From Bacillota bacterium (GTDB lineage: Bacteria > Bacillota > Clostridia > Lachnospirales > Lachnospiraceae), in contig JAEWRS010000543.1 of NCBI GenBank assembly GCA_023398855.1, positions 1 through 15,954 of the forward strand: DNA of 15,954 nucleotides, written 5' to 3'. Both the position numbers and the translations under genes were made by a program. Positions 6,769 through 13,255 of the stretch are shown one piece after another; the stretch's first letter is position 1, and each line of letters opens with the position of its first letter. The notes under the pieces are model-generated. The model ran no database searches, was not told the origin of the DNA, and saw nothing but the letters and a program-made list of their open reading frames with translations.

Positions 6769-7398
6769 ATGAGTATGGAAGCTATGAATAGGAGACCAGA
6801 ATTAGACTTATGTTCAGTCAGCGTGGATTATCATGAAATCATCGAATGCATTGTGAGTGCGTTGGATGCCAAAGACCCCTATACCGCGGGGCATTCTCAA
6901 AGGGTGAGCGATATGGCGCTGACCCTTTCAGAATTTTTGGGATTAAGGGAAGAAGAAAAAGAAAAGATACATATTGCCGCCCATCTTCATGATATAGGAA
7001 AGATCGGGATTCCAGATTCCGTTTTACATAAGCCGGAAAGTCTTTCTGAAAAAGAGTGGGAGGCAATGAAAAAACACCCCAGGATAGGAGCTGAAATCTT
7101 AAGCAAGTCTCGTCATTTAAAAGAATTAAAGGATATTGTCCTGTACCATCATGAACGCTTTGACGGAAATGGATATCCGGATGGCCTTAAGGGCGATGAA
7201 ATTCCGGTGGGCGCCAGGATCATAGCCATCTGCGATTCCATTGATGCCATGACATCAGACCGGGGATACCGCATCGCTTATTCCCTGGATCACTGCTATG
7301 AAGAAATTGAACAAAATTTAGGGGTAATGTACGATCCTGCCATAGGTGCACTTACATTAAAACATTGGAAGCAGATGACAAAAACGGTCAGCTACTGA
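6769..7398 (+). CDS. HD-GYP domain protein, predicted cyclic-di-GMP phosphodiesterase
   Basis: A 209-residue stand-alone HD-GYP domain with a short N-terminus and no visible sensor or membrane segment, so it is cytoplasmic. Visible metal and catalytic motifs: His42 in AGHSQRV, HDIGK with His74-Asp75, His103 in KKHPRIGAEIL, HHERFDGNGYP (His127-His128, Gly135-Tyr136-Pro137), and Asp156 in ICDSIDAMTSDRGYR. These are the residues by which such proteins bind a di- or trinuclear iron-type centre and hydrolyse c-di-GMP. Start is uncertain among ATGs at 6769, 6775 and 6784, since none has a strong RBS. It lies 30 bases after the fur-like gene, with the shared operator motif between, which makes iron-linked control plausible. 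Related HD-GYP proteins can instead cleave cGAMP. Confidence 0.88.
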   Translation: MSMEAMNRRPELDLCSVSVDYHEIIECIVSALDAKDPYTAGHSQRVSDMALTLSEFLGLREEEKEKIHIAAHLHDIGKIGIPDSVLHKPESLSEKEWEAMKKHPRIGAEILSKSRHLKELKDIVLYHHERFDGNGYPDGLKGDEIPVGARIIAICDSIDAMTSDRGYRIAYSLDHCYEEIEQNLGVMYDPAIGALTLKHWKQMTKTVSY

Positions 7399-7413
7399 TC
7401 CGTCTATTTCATA

Positions 7414-7442
7414 TTGACATTCTTGTTTCCCTGAGGTATACT
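7414..7442 (+). promoter_or_regulatory. Sigma-A promoter of the thiamine-precursor uptake operon
   Basis: TTGACA (7414-7419), a 17-base spacer and TATACT (7437-7442) are near consensus. The expected transcription start, about 7449, coincides with the first bases of the TPP riboswitch. Confidence 0.88.
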
Positions 7443-7447
7443 TTCAA

Positions 7448-7549
7448 TGAAAACTAAAAGGGGTGCTGGAGATCGTCCGGCTGAGATAAGGCAGAATTGC
7501 CAAAAACCCTGTGACCTGATCTGGATAATGCCAGCGTAGGAAGCTTTCA
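7448..7549 (+). promoter_or_regulatory. TPP (THI element) riboswitch
   Basis: The conserved TPP aptamer blocks are all present in order: GGGGTGC near 7460, GGCTGAGAT at 7479-7487, a variable stem, ACCCTGTGACCTGATCTGG around 7506-7524, and ATAATGCCAGCGTAGGAA at 7525-7542. TGAAAACT (7448-7455) and AGCTTTCA (7542-7549) can form the closing P1 stem with one mismatch. The terminator at 7566-7591 follows, so TPP binding probably causes premature termination of the transport operon. Confidence 0.96.
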
Positions 7550-7565
7550 GGCTATGCCTGTTCAC

Positions 7566-7591
7566 CCGCCCGGATATCTGGGCGGTTTTTT
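7566..7591 (+). terminator. Riboswitch-controlled terminator
   Basis: CCGCCC and GGGCGG pair around an eight-base loop, followed by six T. It lies between the TPP aptamer and the first gene, the normal place for an expression-platform terminator. The small hairpin CAGGC-TAT-GCCTG (7548-7560) sits between aptamer and terminator and overlaps the P1 3' strand by two bases, so it may compete with P1. Confidence 0.85.
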
Positions 7592-7623
7592 GATTTATAC
7601 AAAGAAAAAAGGAGAGAATAGAT

Positions 7624-7920
7624 ATGAATGCAAGTGTAGCAATCCAGACATTACCAGAGGCAAAAAATGATGAGGAGCTGATCAATATCGTTGACCAGGT
7701 AATTGAATATATTAAAAGCACGGGGCTGAACTATTATGTAGGGCCTTTTGAAACCGCCATTGAAGGGGATTATGATGAACTGATGGATATTGTTAAGGAA
7801 TGCCAGCACATCGCTATCAAGGCAGGTGCTCCCTCTGTTGCCGCGTATATCAAAGTCACCTACCGGCCAGAAGGAGAGGTACTTACTATTGAAAAAAAAG
7901 TTACAAAGCACCATAAATAG
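7624..7920 (+). CDS. Thiamine-binding protein (MTH1187/YkoF-like family)
   Basis: A 98-residue protein of the thiamine-binding/MTH1187-like family (Pfam Thiamine_BP): MNASVAIQTLP, then a helical IVDQVIEYIKSTG, the family block YYVGPFETAIEGDYDELMDIVKE and a C-terminal VAAYIKVTYRPEG strand. GGAGAG lies just before the ATG. Members bind thiamine or its pyrimidine part in a small ferredoxin-like fold and often sit beside ThiXYZ-type transporters, as here. It is the first gene of the riboswitch-controlled operon. Its 3' end overlaps the permease start by 32 bases. Whether it delivers substrate or regulates the transporter is not known to me. Confidence 0.88.
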   Translation: MNASVAIQTLPEAKNDEELINIVDQVIEYIKSTGLNYYVGPFETAIEGDYDELMDIVKECQHIAIKAGAPSVAAYIKVTYRPEGEVLTIEKKVTKHHK

Positions 7921-8647
7921 GCTTTGGTCCTGGTCAGCAATCCTTGGGCTTTTAGCTTTGTGGCAGTTGACAACAGCCCTTGGCCTTGTAGATGGATATC
8001 TTCTTCCCTCTCCCATAAAGGTTGGAAAAGCTTTTATAACCGAGCTGCCTGTTTTGGCTTTCCATGGGAGGATCACCCTTTTTGAGGCATTTTTGGGACT
8101 TTTCCTGGGAGTGGTGACTGGTTTTGTGATCGCTGTGATCATGGATCATGTGACCGGTTTTTATCAGTCCTTTTATCCCCTGATCGTGGTGACTCAGACT
8201 ATTCCTACGGTGGCCATTGCACCGCTTCTTGTATTGTGGTTTGGTTATGGAATAGCTCCCAAGGTGATATTAATTGTACTGACCACATTTTTCCCCATTA
8301 CAGTGGGCCTGCTGACAGGCTTTAAGTCGGTTAATCCTGATGCAGTGAACCTTTTAAGATCCATGGGAGCCGGAAGGATGAAGATATTCTGGTATATCAA
8401 GCTTCCCGGAGCCATGGGGCAGTTTTTTGCCAGCTTAAGAATATCAGTCTCTTACGCGGTGGTGGGAGCTGTTATCTCTGAGTGGCTGGGAGGCTTTGGA
8501 GGACTGGGGGTTTATATGACCAGGGTGAAAAAGTCTTTTGCTTTTGATAAGATGTTTGCGGTCATTTTTCTCATATCAGCCGTCAGCCTCCTTCTTATGA
8601 AGTGCGTGGATATGCTTTCTAAAAAATGTATGCCCTGGGAGGAATAA
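7889..8647 (+). CDS. thiX: ABC transporter permease for thiamine precursor (ThiX-type)
   Basis: A 252-residue inner-membrane permease of the SsuC/TauC-like class with about six hydrophobic segments (opening AILGLLALWQLTTALGL). The coupling region is LLRSMGAGRMKIFWYIKLPGAMGQFFASLRISVSYAVVGAVISEWLGG, the EAA-like loop contacting the ATPase. Start: the frame is open from an ATG at 7790, deep inside the upstream gene, but TTG at 7889 has AAGGAGAGG nine bases upstream and gives a normal N-terminus (MKKKLQSTINRLWSW), so TTG is preferred. The 32-base overlap suggests translational coupling. With ThiY and ThiZ partners downstream and a TPP riboswitch upstream, the substrate is probably hydroxymethylpyrimidine or a related aminopyrimidine. 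Confidence 0.88.
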   Translation: MKKKLQSTINRLWSWSAILGLLALWQLTTALGLVDGYLLPSPIKVGKAFITELPVLAFHGRITLFEAFLGLFLGVVTGFVIAVIMDHVTGFYQSFYPLIVVTQTIPTVAIAPLLVLWFGYGIAPKVILIVLTTFFPITVGLLTGFKSVNPDAVNLLRSMGAGRMKIFWYIKLPGAMGQFFASLRISVSYAVVGAVISEWLGGFGGLGVYMTRVKKSFAFDKMFAVIFLISAVSLLLMKCVDMLSKKCMPWEE

Positions 8648-8715
8648 AAGGCAGGAGAAAACGCACTTTGCGGATATCTTTATGCCTAAATGAAGTGGGC
8701 AGGAAAGAGAAAATT

Positions 8716-9726
8716 ATGAAAAAACCAGTTTTAATGATTTTTATTACAGCAGTTTTAGCCATATCCCTTACTGCCTGTACAGGATAAGAAAAGCCTCCGG
8801 TGAATGAAGAAGCCTCCAGCTTGAAGCAGGTGACCTTTGTTTTGGATTGGACCCCCAATACCAATCATACAGGTCTTTATGTGGCGCAGGAAAAGGGATA
8901 CTTTAAAGATGCAGGATTAAAAGTGGAAATCGTCCAGCCGCCGGAGGATGGAGCAGAGGTACTGGTGGCATCAGGAAAAGCTCAGTTTGGTATGTCCTTT
9001 CAGGATTCCATGGCCCCGGCTCTGGCAGGAGAAAATGCTCTTCCCATAACAGCGGTGGCAGCGGTTATCCAGCATAATACTTCAGGCATTATATCCAGAA
9101 AAGGAGAGGGAATAGAATCTCCCAAAGGGCTGGAAGGAAAGAAATACGCCACCTGGGATCTTCCCGTGGAAAAGGCCATGGTCAAGGATGTGGTAGAAGC
9201 TGACGGAGGAGAGTTTTCCAAGGTGCAGCTGGTCCCCAGTACCGTTACAGACGAGGTATCTGCATTAAAGACAAAAACAGTGGATGCCATCTGGATTTTT
9301 TATGCATGGGCTGGCGTAAAGATGGAAGTGGAAGGTCTTGATACGGATTATTTTGAGTTTGCAGATTTAAATCCTGTATTTGATTATTATACGCCGGTGG
9401 TGATAGCCGGAAATGAATTTCTAAAGGAAGAACCGGAAACTGCCAGGGCCTTTTTAAGTGCCTTAAGCAAAGGATATGAGGATGCCAAAAAGGATCCGGA
9501 GGAGGCAGCCCACATCCTGCTTCAGGCAGCACCGGAGCTTGATGAAAAGCTGGTGCTGGAAAGCCAGAAATACCTGGCTGACCGGTATCAGGCCGATGTG
9601 GATGTCTGGGGATATATAGATCCGGTGCGGTGGAACCGGTTTTATAACTGGCTGAATGAAACAGGTCTTTCCAATCCTCAGCTTCCGGAGAATACCGGAT
9701 TTACAAATGATTATCTGCCCCAGTAA
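8716..9726 (+). pseudogene. thiY: ThiY-type substrate-binding lipoprotein, interrupted by an in-frame TAA
   Basis: From ATG 8716 (AGGAAAGAG upstream) the frame encodes a lipoprotein signal, MKKPVLMIFITAVLAISLTAC with lipobox Cys21, then Thr-Gly and a TAA at 8785-8787. The same frame continues without a break for over 300 residues as an NMT1/THI5-like periplasmic-type binding protein: DWTPNTNHTGLYVAQEKGYF, VASGKAQFGMSFQDSMAPALA, and a C-terminal VDVWGYIDPVRWNRFYNWL. This family captures hydroxymethylpyrimidine or formylaminopyrimidine for ThiX/ThiZ. A GTG at 8800 could restart translation but has no good RBS and would make an unexported protein. A single base change (GAA, AAA or CAA to TAA) explains the break, so this is either a recent nonsense mutation or a sequencing error. 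Family assignment is firm; functional status is open. Confidence 0.85.
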
Positions 9727-9788
9727 GCTTAAAGTGCTTTGACTTATGCGGCCACTGGCTTTCAAAAACATAATATTAGGAGGGCCTT

Positions 9789-10532
9789 ATGGCACAGTTA
9801 CAAGCGGAAGGTATAACAAAATCGTTTGGCAGTAAGAACGTTTTAAAGGATGTATCCTTGGAGCTTAAAAAAGGGGAGCTGGTATCCCTCCTGGGAGTCA
9901 GCGGAGGGGGAAAAACCACTCTGTTTCACATCATTGCAGGTCTTTCTCTGCCCGATGAGGGGCATGTGTATCTGGACGGAGAAGATATCACCGGAAAGCC
10001 GGGGCTTGTCAGTTATATGCTGCAAAAGGACCTTTTACTGCCCTACCGTACCATTGTAGACAATGTGGCTCTTCCCCTTCTTATCAAAGGCATGAAGAAA
10101 AAGGAGGCCAGAGAAAAGGCAGGAGAATATTTTGAGCTGTTTGGCCTTCAGGGAACCCAAAGACAATATCCCTCTCAGCTGTCCGGAGGAATGAGGCAAA
10201 GAGCAGCTCTTTTAAGGACTTACCTGTTTTCTAATTCCGTTGCTCTTCTTGATGAGCCTTTTTCCGCTCTTGACATGCTGACCAAGAAGGGAGTACATGA
10301 GTGGTATTTAAAGGTAATGGAAGACATTCATCTTTCCACCCTTTTTATCACTCACGATATTGACGAGGCGATCCTTTTGTCAGACAGGATCTGTATGCTG
10401 ACCGGATCTCCGGGCCGGATCACAAAAGAGATCATCATTCATGAACCAAAACCGCGGAGAAAGGATTTTAATATTTCAGAGGAATTTTTTAGATATAAGA
10501 GAGAAATCTTAAAGCATTTAGAAGAAGGATGA
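9789..10532 (+). CDS. thiZ: ABC transporter ATPase for thiamine precursor (ThiZ-type)
   Basis: A 247-residue ATP-binding subunit with all motifs: Walker A GVSGGGKTT (36-44), Q-loop Gln79, signature LSGGMRQR (131-138), Walker B VALLDEP (Asp155, Glu156) and switch His189 in FITHDIDEA. It resembles the SsuB/TauB/ThiZ group of ATPases serving nitrate/sulfonate/pyrimidine-type importers. AGGAGGG lies five bases before the ATG. It is the last gene of the operon, 62 bases after thiY, and a terminator follows at once. The specificity is read from its neighbours rather than from its own sequence. Confidence 0.92.
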   Translation: MAQLQAEGITKSFGSKNVLKDVSLELKKGELVSLLGVSGGGKTTLFHIIAGLSLPDEGHVYLDGEDITGKPGLVSYMLQKDLLLPYRTIVDNVALPLLIKGMKKKEAREKAGEYFELFGLQGTQRQYPSQLSGGMRQRAALLRTYLFSNSVALLDEPFSALDMLTKKGVHEWYLKVMEDIHLSTLFITHDIDEAILLSDRICMLTGSPGRITKEIIIHEPKPRRKDFNISEEFFRYKREILKHLEEG

Positions 10533-10537
10533 AATTG

Positions 10538-10563
10538 GCAGGCTGATAAAGCCTGCTGTTTTT
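10538..10563 (+). terminator. Terminator of the thiamine-precursor operon
   Basis: GCAGGCT and AGCCTGC pair around GATAA, followed by TG and five T. The stem begins five bases after the thiZ stop codon. The T-tract is also the first part of repeat copy 1. Confidence 0.85.
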
Positions 10564-10691
10564 ATCCTATAGGAAAGTTCGTCCTATACGATAAAAACCC
10601 TCCGGGAGGATTGCACTGCGGCGGTAGGGTTGGATGTCGCCGAGGCGACCCGCCGCAGGCGGAGAATCCCGCAAGCGGGATACTTTCTTGT
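10559..10691 (+). repeat. Structured intergenic repeat, copy 1
   Basis: This 133-base segment is repeated at 12850-12982 in the same orientation with no gaps and three substitutions (10567, 10676, 10682). It holds three inverted-repeat units: an arm pair at 10559-10574 and 10582-10597 (one mismatch here, C10567), a nine-base stem CTGCGGCGG/CCGCCGCAG enclosing a GTCGC-CGAG-GCGAC hairpin, and ATCCCGC-AA-GCGGGAT near the end. It is much richer in G+C than its surroundings and holds no plausible ORF. It looks like a dispersed genomic repeat; I recognise no named family. Confidence 0.9.
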
Positions 10692-10747
10692 ACTGATTAT
10701 GTGAAGAAATTATCAAAAACCTTATGGTAAGTATCAAGTTTATTTTG

Positions 10748-10753
10748 TATAAT
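10748..10753 (+). promoter_or_regulatory. Candidate -10 box before the MerR-family gene
   Basis: A perfect TATAAT lies 36 bases before the chosen start codon. No good -35 stands at the right distance, so it may need an activator, possibly the MerR protein itself. A transcription start near 10760 would exclude the in-frame ATG at 10724. Confidence 0.4.
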
Positions 10754-10789
10754 GAGGATAGATACTATTGTGATTTACCACGGAGACTG

Positions 10790-11650
10790 ATGGATATGAT
10801 AAAATTGACAAATTTCAATGTTAAAAAAATGACAATTGGTGAAATGGCAAAAATGAATCACATATCAGAACAAACGCTGAGACTCTATGACCGGGAAGGC
10901 CTGTTTTCGCCCTTATACCGGGATGAGAACACCGGATACCGTTACTATGACATCCGACAAAGTGCCCAGCTTGATATGATCCGGTATATGAAGGCCCTTG
11001 GGATGCCCCTAAAGGAGATTCGGATCCATATGAAAAAATGGGACATGGGGCGGGTAAAACAGCTTCTTGTGGAGAACCGGGATGCCATTGACCAGAAGAT
11101 CATAGAGCTAAATCTGCAAAAAAGAGCCATTGAGCGGACTCTTGACAGCTATGAACGATATGAGGCTGCGCCGCCGGATGGTGCGATTGTTCTGGAATAC
11201 ATACCCAAGCGGCGGATGTACGTGAAAGAAATGAAAACTAATTTTTACGATTATGATATTGATGAGTACGAACGTCTCCTGCGAAGTTTAAAGGAAGATA
11301 TGACTGCCCGAAACATCTCTCCATTTTATTTTGCCAATGCCGGGACCATTTTAAAGCGTGAAAATTTTATGAAACGGAACTTATATTCCACCCAGGTGTT
11401 TGTGTTTGTGGATCAGCAATATGTTGAGGAACAGCTCATAACTATCATACCAGCAGGTTCCTATCTATGCATATACTGTGACCGCTTTTCTAAGGAAAAG
11501 GAATACATAGACCGTCTCCTTGCAGCAATCGAAGAAAATCATTATACAGTGACAGGGGATTACATATGCGAAGTCATTGTAGAAATGCCTCTTGATTATA
11601 AGGAAAGGGGGATGTTCCTACGCCTTCAGGTGCCGGTCCGCATGTCCTGA
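10790..11650 (+). CDS. MerR-family regulator with GyrI-like ligand-binding region
   Basis: A roughly 286-residue BmrR-like regulator. The N-terminal winged helix reads MTIGEMAKMNHISEQTLRLYDREGLFSP and is followed by the MerR hallmark DENTGYRYYDIRQSAQLDMIRYMKALGMPLKEI, then a coiled dimerisation helix (MGRVKQLLVENRDAIDQKIIELNLQKRAIERTLDSY). The C-terminal 150 residues resemble GyrI/BmrR effector domains that bind small, often cationic or aromatic molecules. Start: 10790 or 10796, after CGGAG at 10781-10785; the more upstream ATG at 10724 precedes the likely -10 box and encodes an untypical extension, and ATG 10829 has no RBS. No terminator is visible before the next gene 98 bases on. That gene is the likely target. 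Confidence 0.9.
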   Translation: MDMIKLTNFNVKKMTIGEMAKMNHISEQTLRLYDREGLFSPLYRDENTGYRYYDIRQSAQLDMIRYMKALGMPLKEIRIHMKKWDMGRVKQLLVENRDAIDQKIIELNLQKRAIERTLDSYERYEAAPPDGAIVLEYIPKRRMYVKEMKTNFYDYDIDEYERLLRSLKEDMTARNISPFYFANAGTILKRENFMKRNLYSTQVFVFVDQQYVEEQLITIIPAGSYLCIYCDRFSKEKEYIDRLLAAIEENHYTVTGDYICEVIVEMPLDYKERGMFLRLQVPVRMS

Positions 11651-11670
11651 TATTTGGTGATTTTGCTCCA

Positions 11671-11701
11671 TTGACCTGATACCGTCTATAACCTTTATAA
11701 T
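11671..11701 (+). promoter_or_regulatory. Candidate promoter with 19-base spacer before the dehydrogenase gene
   Basis: TTGACC (11671-11676) and TATAAT (11696-11701) are separated by 19 bases. Good boxes with an overlong spacer are the known signature of promoters activated by MerR-family proteins, and a MerR gene ends 20 bases upstream. I see no convincing dyad in the spacer. A small hairpin GGAGT-AAA-ACTCC follows at 11712-11724. Confidence 0.5.
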
Positions 11702-11754
11702 TAAGTCATCAGGAGTAAAACTCCAAAACAAGTTCTTATAAGGAAAGGATGACA

Positions 11755-12804
11755 ATGATGATGAATTGCGAAAAGATACGGGTAGTACAGTATGGATGCG
11801 GGAAAATGGCAAAGTATATCTTAAGATATTTATATGAAAAGGGGGCTGAGATCGTAGGCGCCATTGATGTGAACCCTGATGTAGTTGGCATGGATGCAGG
11901 CGAATTTGCCGGCCTTGGATTCAAGATCGGTGTTCCAATCCGCAGTGATGCAGACGCAGTTCTTGATGAATGTGACGCTGATATTGCCATCGTGACCCTG
12001 TTCAGCTTTATGGATGACGTGTATCCTCATTTTGAAAAATGCGTTTCCAGAGGGATTCATGTGGTGACAACCTGTGAGGAAGCCATTTATCCATGGACAA
12101 CGGCTTCTGCTATTACCAACCGTTTAGATCTGCTGGCAAAAGAAAACGGCTGCACCATTGTGGGCGCCGGTATGCAGGATATATACTGGATTAATATGAT
12201 CGGCTGTGTGGCTGGAGGCGTTCACAAGATTGACCGCATAGAAGGTGCTGTCAGTTATAATGTGGAAGACTACGGTCTTGCTCTTGCAGAAGCCCACGGT
12301 GCAGGAATGACACCAGAGGAATTTGAGGAGAAGATCGCTCATCCAACTACTCTTGAGCCATCCTATGTATGGAACTCTAATGAAGCGCTGTGCAATAAAA
12401 TGGGCTGGACCATTAAATCACAGACCCAGAAATGTGTCCCTTATTTCCATGACAAAGATTTATATTCCGAAACTCTGGGAGCAACCATTCCCAAAGGCAA
12501 TTGCATTGGCATGAGCGCGGTTGTGACCACAGAAACGTTTCAGGGACCAGTGATTGAGACCCAGTGCATTGGCAAGGTTTATGGTCCTGATGACGGAGAT
12601 ATGTGTGACTGGAAGATCATTGGTGAGCCTGATACTACCTTCTTTGTTCAGAAACCTGCTACGGTGGAGCATACCTGTGCGACCATTGTAAACCGCATTC
12701 CAACCATACTGAATGCTCCGGCGGGATTTGTAACGGTTGAAAAGCTGGATGATGTCCAGTATCTGTCTTATCCCATTCATTTATATTTAAAAGGCCAGGA
12801 ATAA
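11755..12804 (+). CDS. Dihydrodipicolinate reductase-like / 2,4-diaminopentanoate dehydrogenase-like oxidoreductase
   Basis: A roughly 349-residue NAD(P)-dependent enzyme. The N-terminus is a Rossmann unit, [38 protein letters not shown], followed by [41 protein letters not shown], the pattern of DapB-like dehydrogenases. The longer C-terminal half and overall length fit the 2,4-diaminopentanoate dehydrogenase-like relatives better than classical DapB (about 250-270 residues). Start: four in-frame ATGs at 11749, 11755, 11758 and 11761 follow AGGAAAGG (11741-11748); 11755 or 11758 have the best spacing. No ornithine-fermentation or lysine genes lie nearby, so the real substrate is unclear. It is probably controlled by the upstream MerR protein. 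A terminator follows. Confidence 0.75.
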   Translation: MMMNCEKIRVVQYGCGKMAKYILRYLYEKGAEIVGAIDVNPDVVGMDAGEFAGLGFKIGVPIRSDADAVLDECDADIAIVTLFSFMDDVYPHFEKCVSRGIHVVTTCEEAIYPWTTASAITNRLDLLAKENGCTIVGAGMQDIYWINMIGCVAGGVHKIDRIEGAVSYNVEDYGLALAEAHGAGMTPEEFEEKIAHPTTLEPSYVWNSNEALCNKMGWTIKSQTQKCVPYFHDKDLYSETLGATIPKGNCIGMSAVVTTETFQGPVIETQCIGKVYGPDDGDMCDWKIIGEPDTTFFVQKPATVEHTCATIVNRIPTILNAPAGFVTVEKLDDVQYLSYPIHLYLKGQE

Positions 12805-12822
12805 AGATGATACTGTTCCATA

Positions 12823-12854
12823 AAATCCGCAGAAAAGTCTCTGCGGATTTTTTT
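12823..12854 (+). terminator. Terminator after the dehydrogenase gene
   Basis: AAATCCGCAG and CTGCGGATTT form a ten-base-pair stem with an eight-base loop, followed by a T run to 12854. The end of the T run is also the first part of repeat copy 2. Confidence 0.9.
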
Positions 12855-12982
12855 ATCGTATAGGAAAGTTCGTCCTATACGATAAAAACCCTCCGGGAGG
12901 ATTGCACTGCGGCGGTAGGGTTGGATGTCGCCGAGGCGACCCGCCGCAGGCGGAGAATCCCGCAAGTGGGATTCTTTCTTGT
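12850..12982 (+). repeat. Structured intergenic repeat, copy 2
   Basis: Same element as 10559-10691, 2291 bases downstream, direct orientation, three substitutions. Here the first hairpin is perfect: 16-base arms at 12850-12865 and 12873-12888 around a seven-base loop, with T5 at one end and A5 at the other. Next come outer stem 12907-12915 / 12941-12949, inner hairpin 12927-12940, and last stem 12955-12963 / 12966-12974, where T12967 replaces C and pairs as G-U, while T12973 restores an A-T pair that is mismatched in copy 1. Confidence 0.9.
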
Positions 12983-13180
12983 GTAAGCAAATGACCATGT
13001 CACGCTGCAAGACATAAATGAAATATAATGATAATGTGTCAAACTATAATAGATACAGTATAATAAGCAAGAAATATCCTAAATATTCCGCAAAAAGACA
13101 TGGAAATACCGAATGAACGACAAATAATACATAACAAAAACGACATGGATCAGGACACAAGTTCTTCTATATTCTCTATT
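12983..13180 (+). other. AT-rich intergenic stretch without a recognisable gene
   Basis: Between the repeat and the transporter promoter lie about 200 AT-rich bases. Several TATAAT-like hexamers occur around 13024-13065, but no strong -35 partner, ORF with RBS, or stable hairpin stands out. Confidence 0.6.
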
Positions 13181-13181
13181 G

Positions 13182-13203
13182 TACTTTGATAATAACCAAA
13201 GTA
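13182..13203 (+). promoter_or_regulatory. Inverted repeat (candidate operator) in the EamA transporter promoter
   Basis: TACTTTG (13182-13188) and CAAAGTA (13197-13203) are perfect seven-base arms around eight bases. The repeat overlaps the -35 box and most of the spacer, the right place for a repressor. No regulator can be named. Confidence 0.5.
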
Positions 13204-13213
13204 ATGATATAAT
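13186..13213 (+). promoter_or_regulatory. Promoter of the EamA transporter gene
   Basis: TTGATA (13186-13191), 16 bases, and a perfect TATAAT (13208-13213). Transcription should start near 13220, about 36 bases before the ATG. Confidence 0.7.
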
Positions 13214-13255
13214 CACAAGGCATGTATTGAGACAAGGATAACAAAGGAGAAGAAA

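Noticed and set aside
7651..8142. 163-residue minus-strand frame
   Set aside because: It is antisense to the thiamine-binding protein and ThiX-type permease, both recognised by family motifs and operon context.
8785..8787. Recoding of the thiY stop as an amino acid
   Set aside because: The codon is TAA, which neither selenocysteine (TGA) nor pyrrolysine (TAG) insertion uses, and no recoding structure is seen.
10559..12982. Possible CRISPR array or FRT-like recombination sites
   Set aside because: Only two long repeats 2.3 kb apart exist, with genes between, so no array. GTATAGGAA in the hairpin recalls FRT by chance; spacer and arms differ and no recombinase gene is present.
12777..13010. 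77-residue minus-strand frame across repeat copy 2
   Set aside because: It runs through a terminator and the structured repeat and has no coding features.
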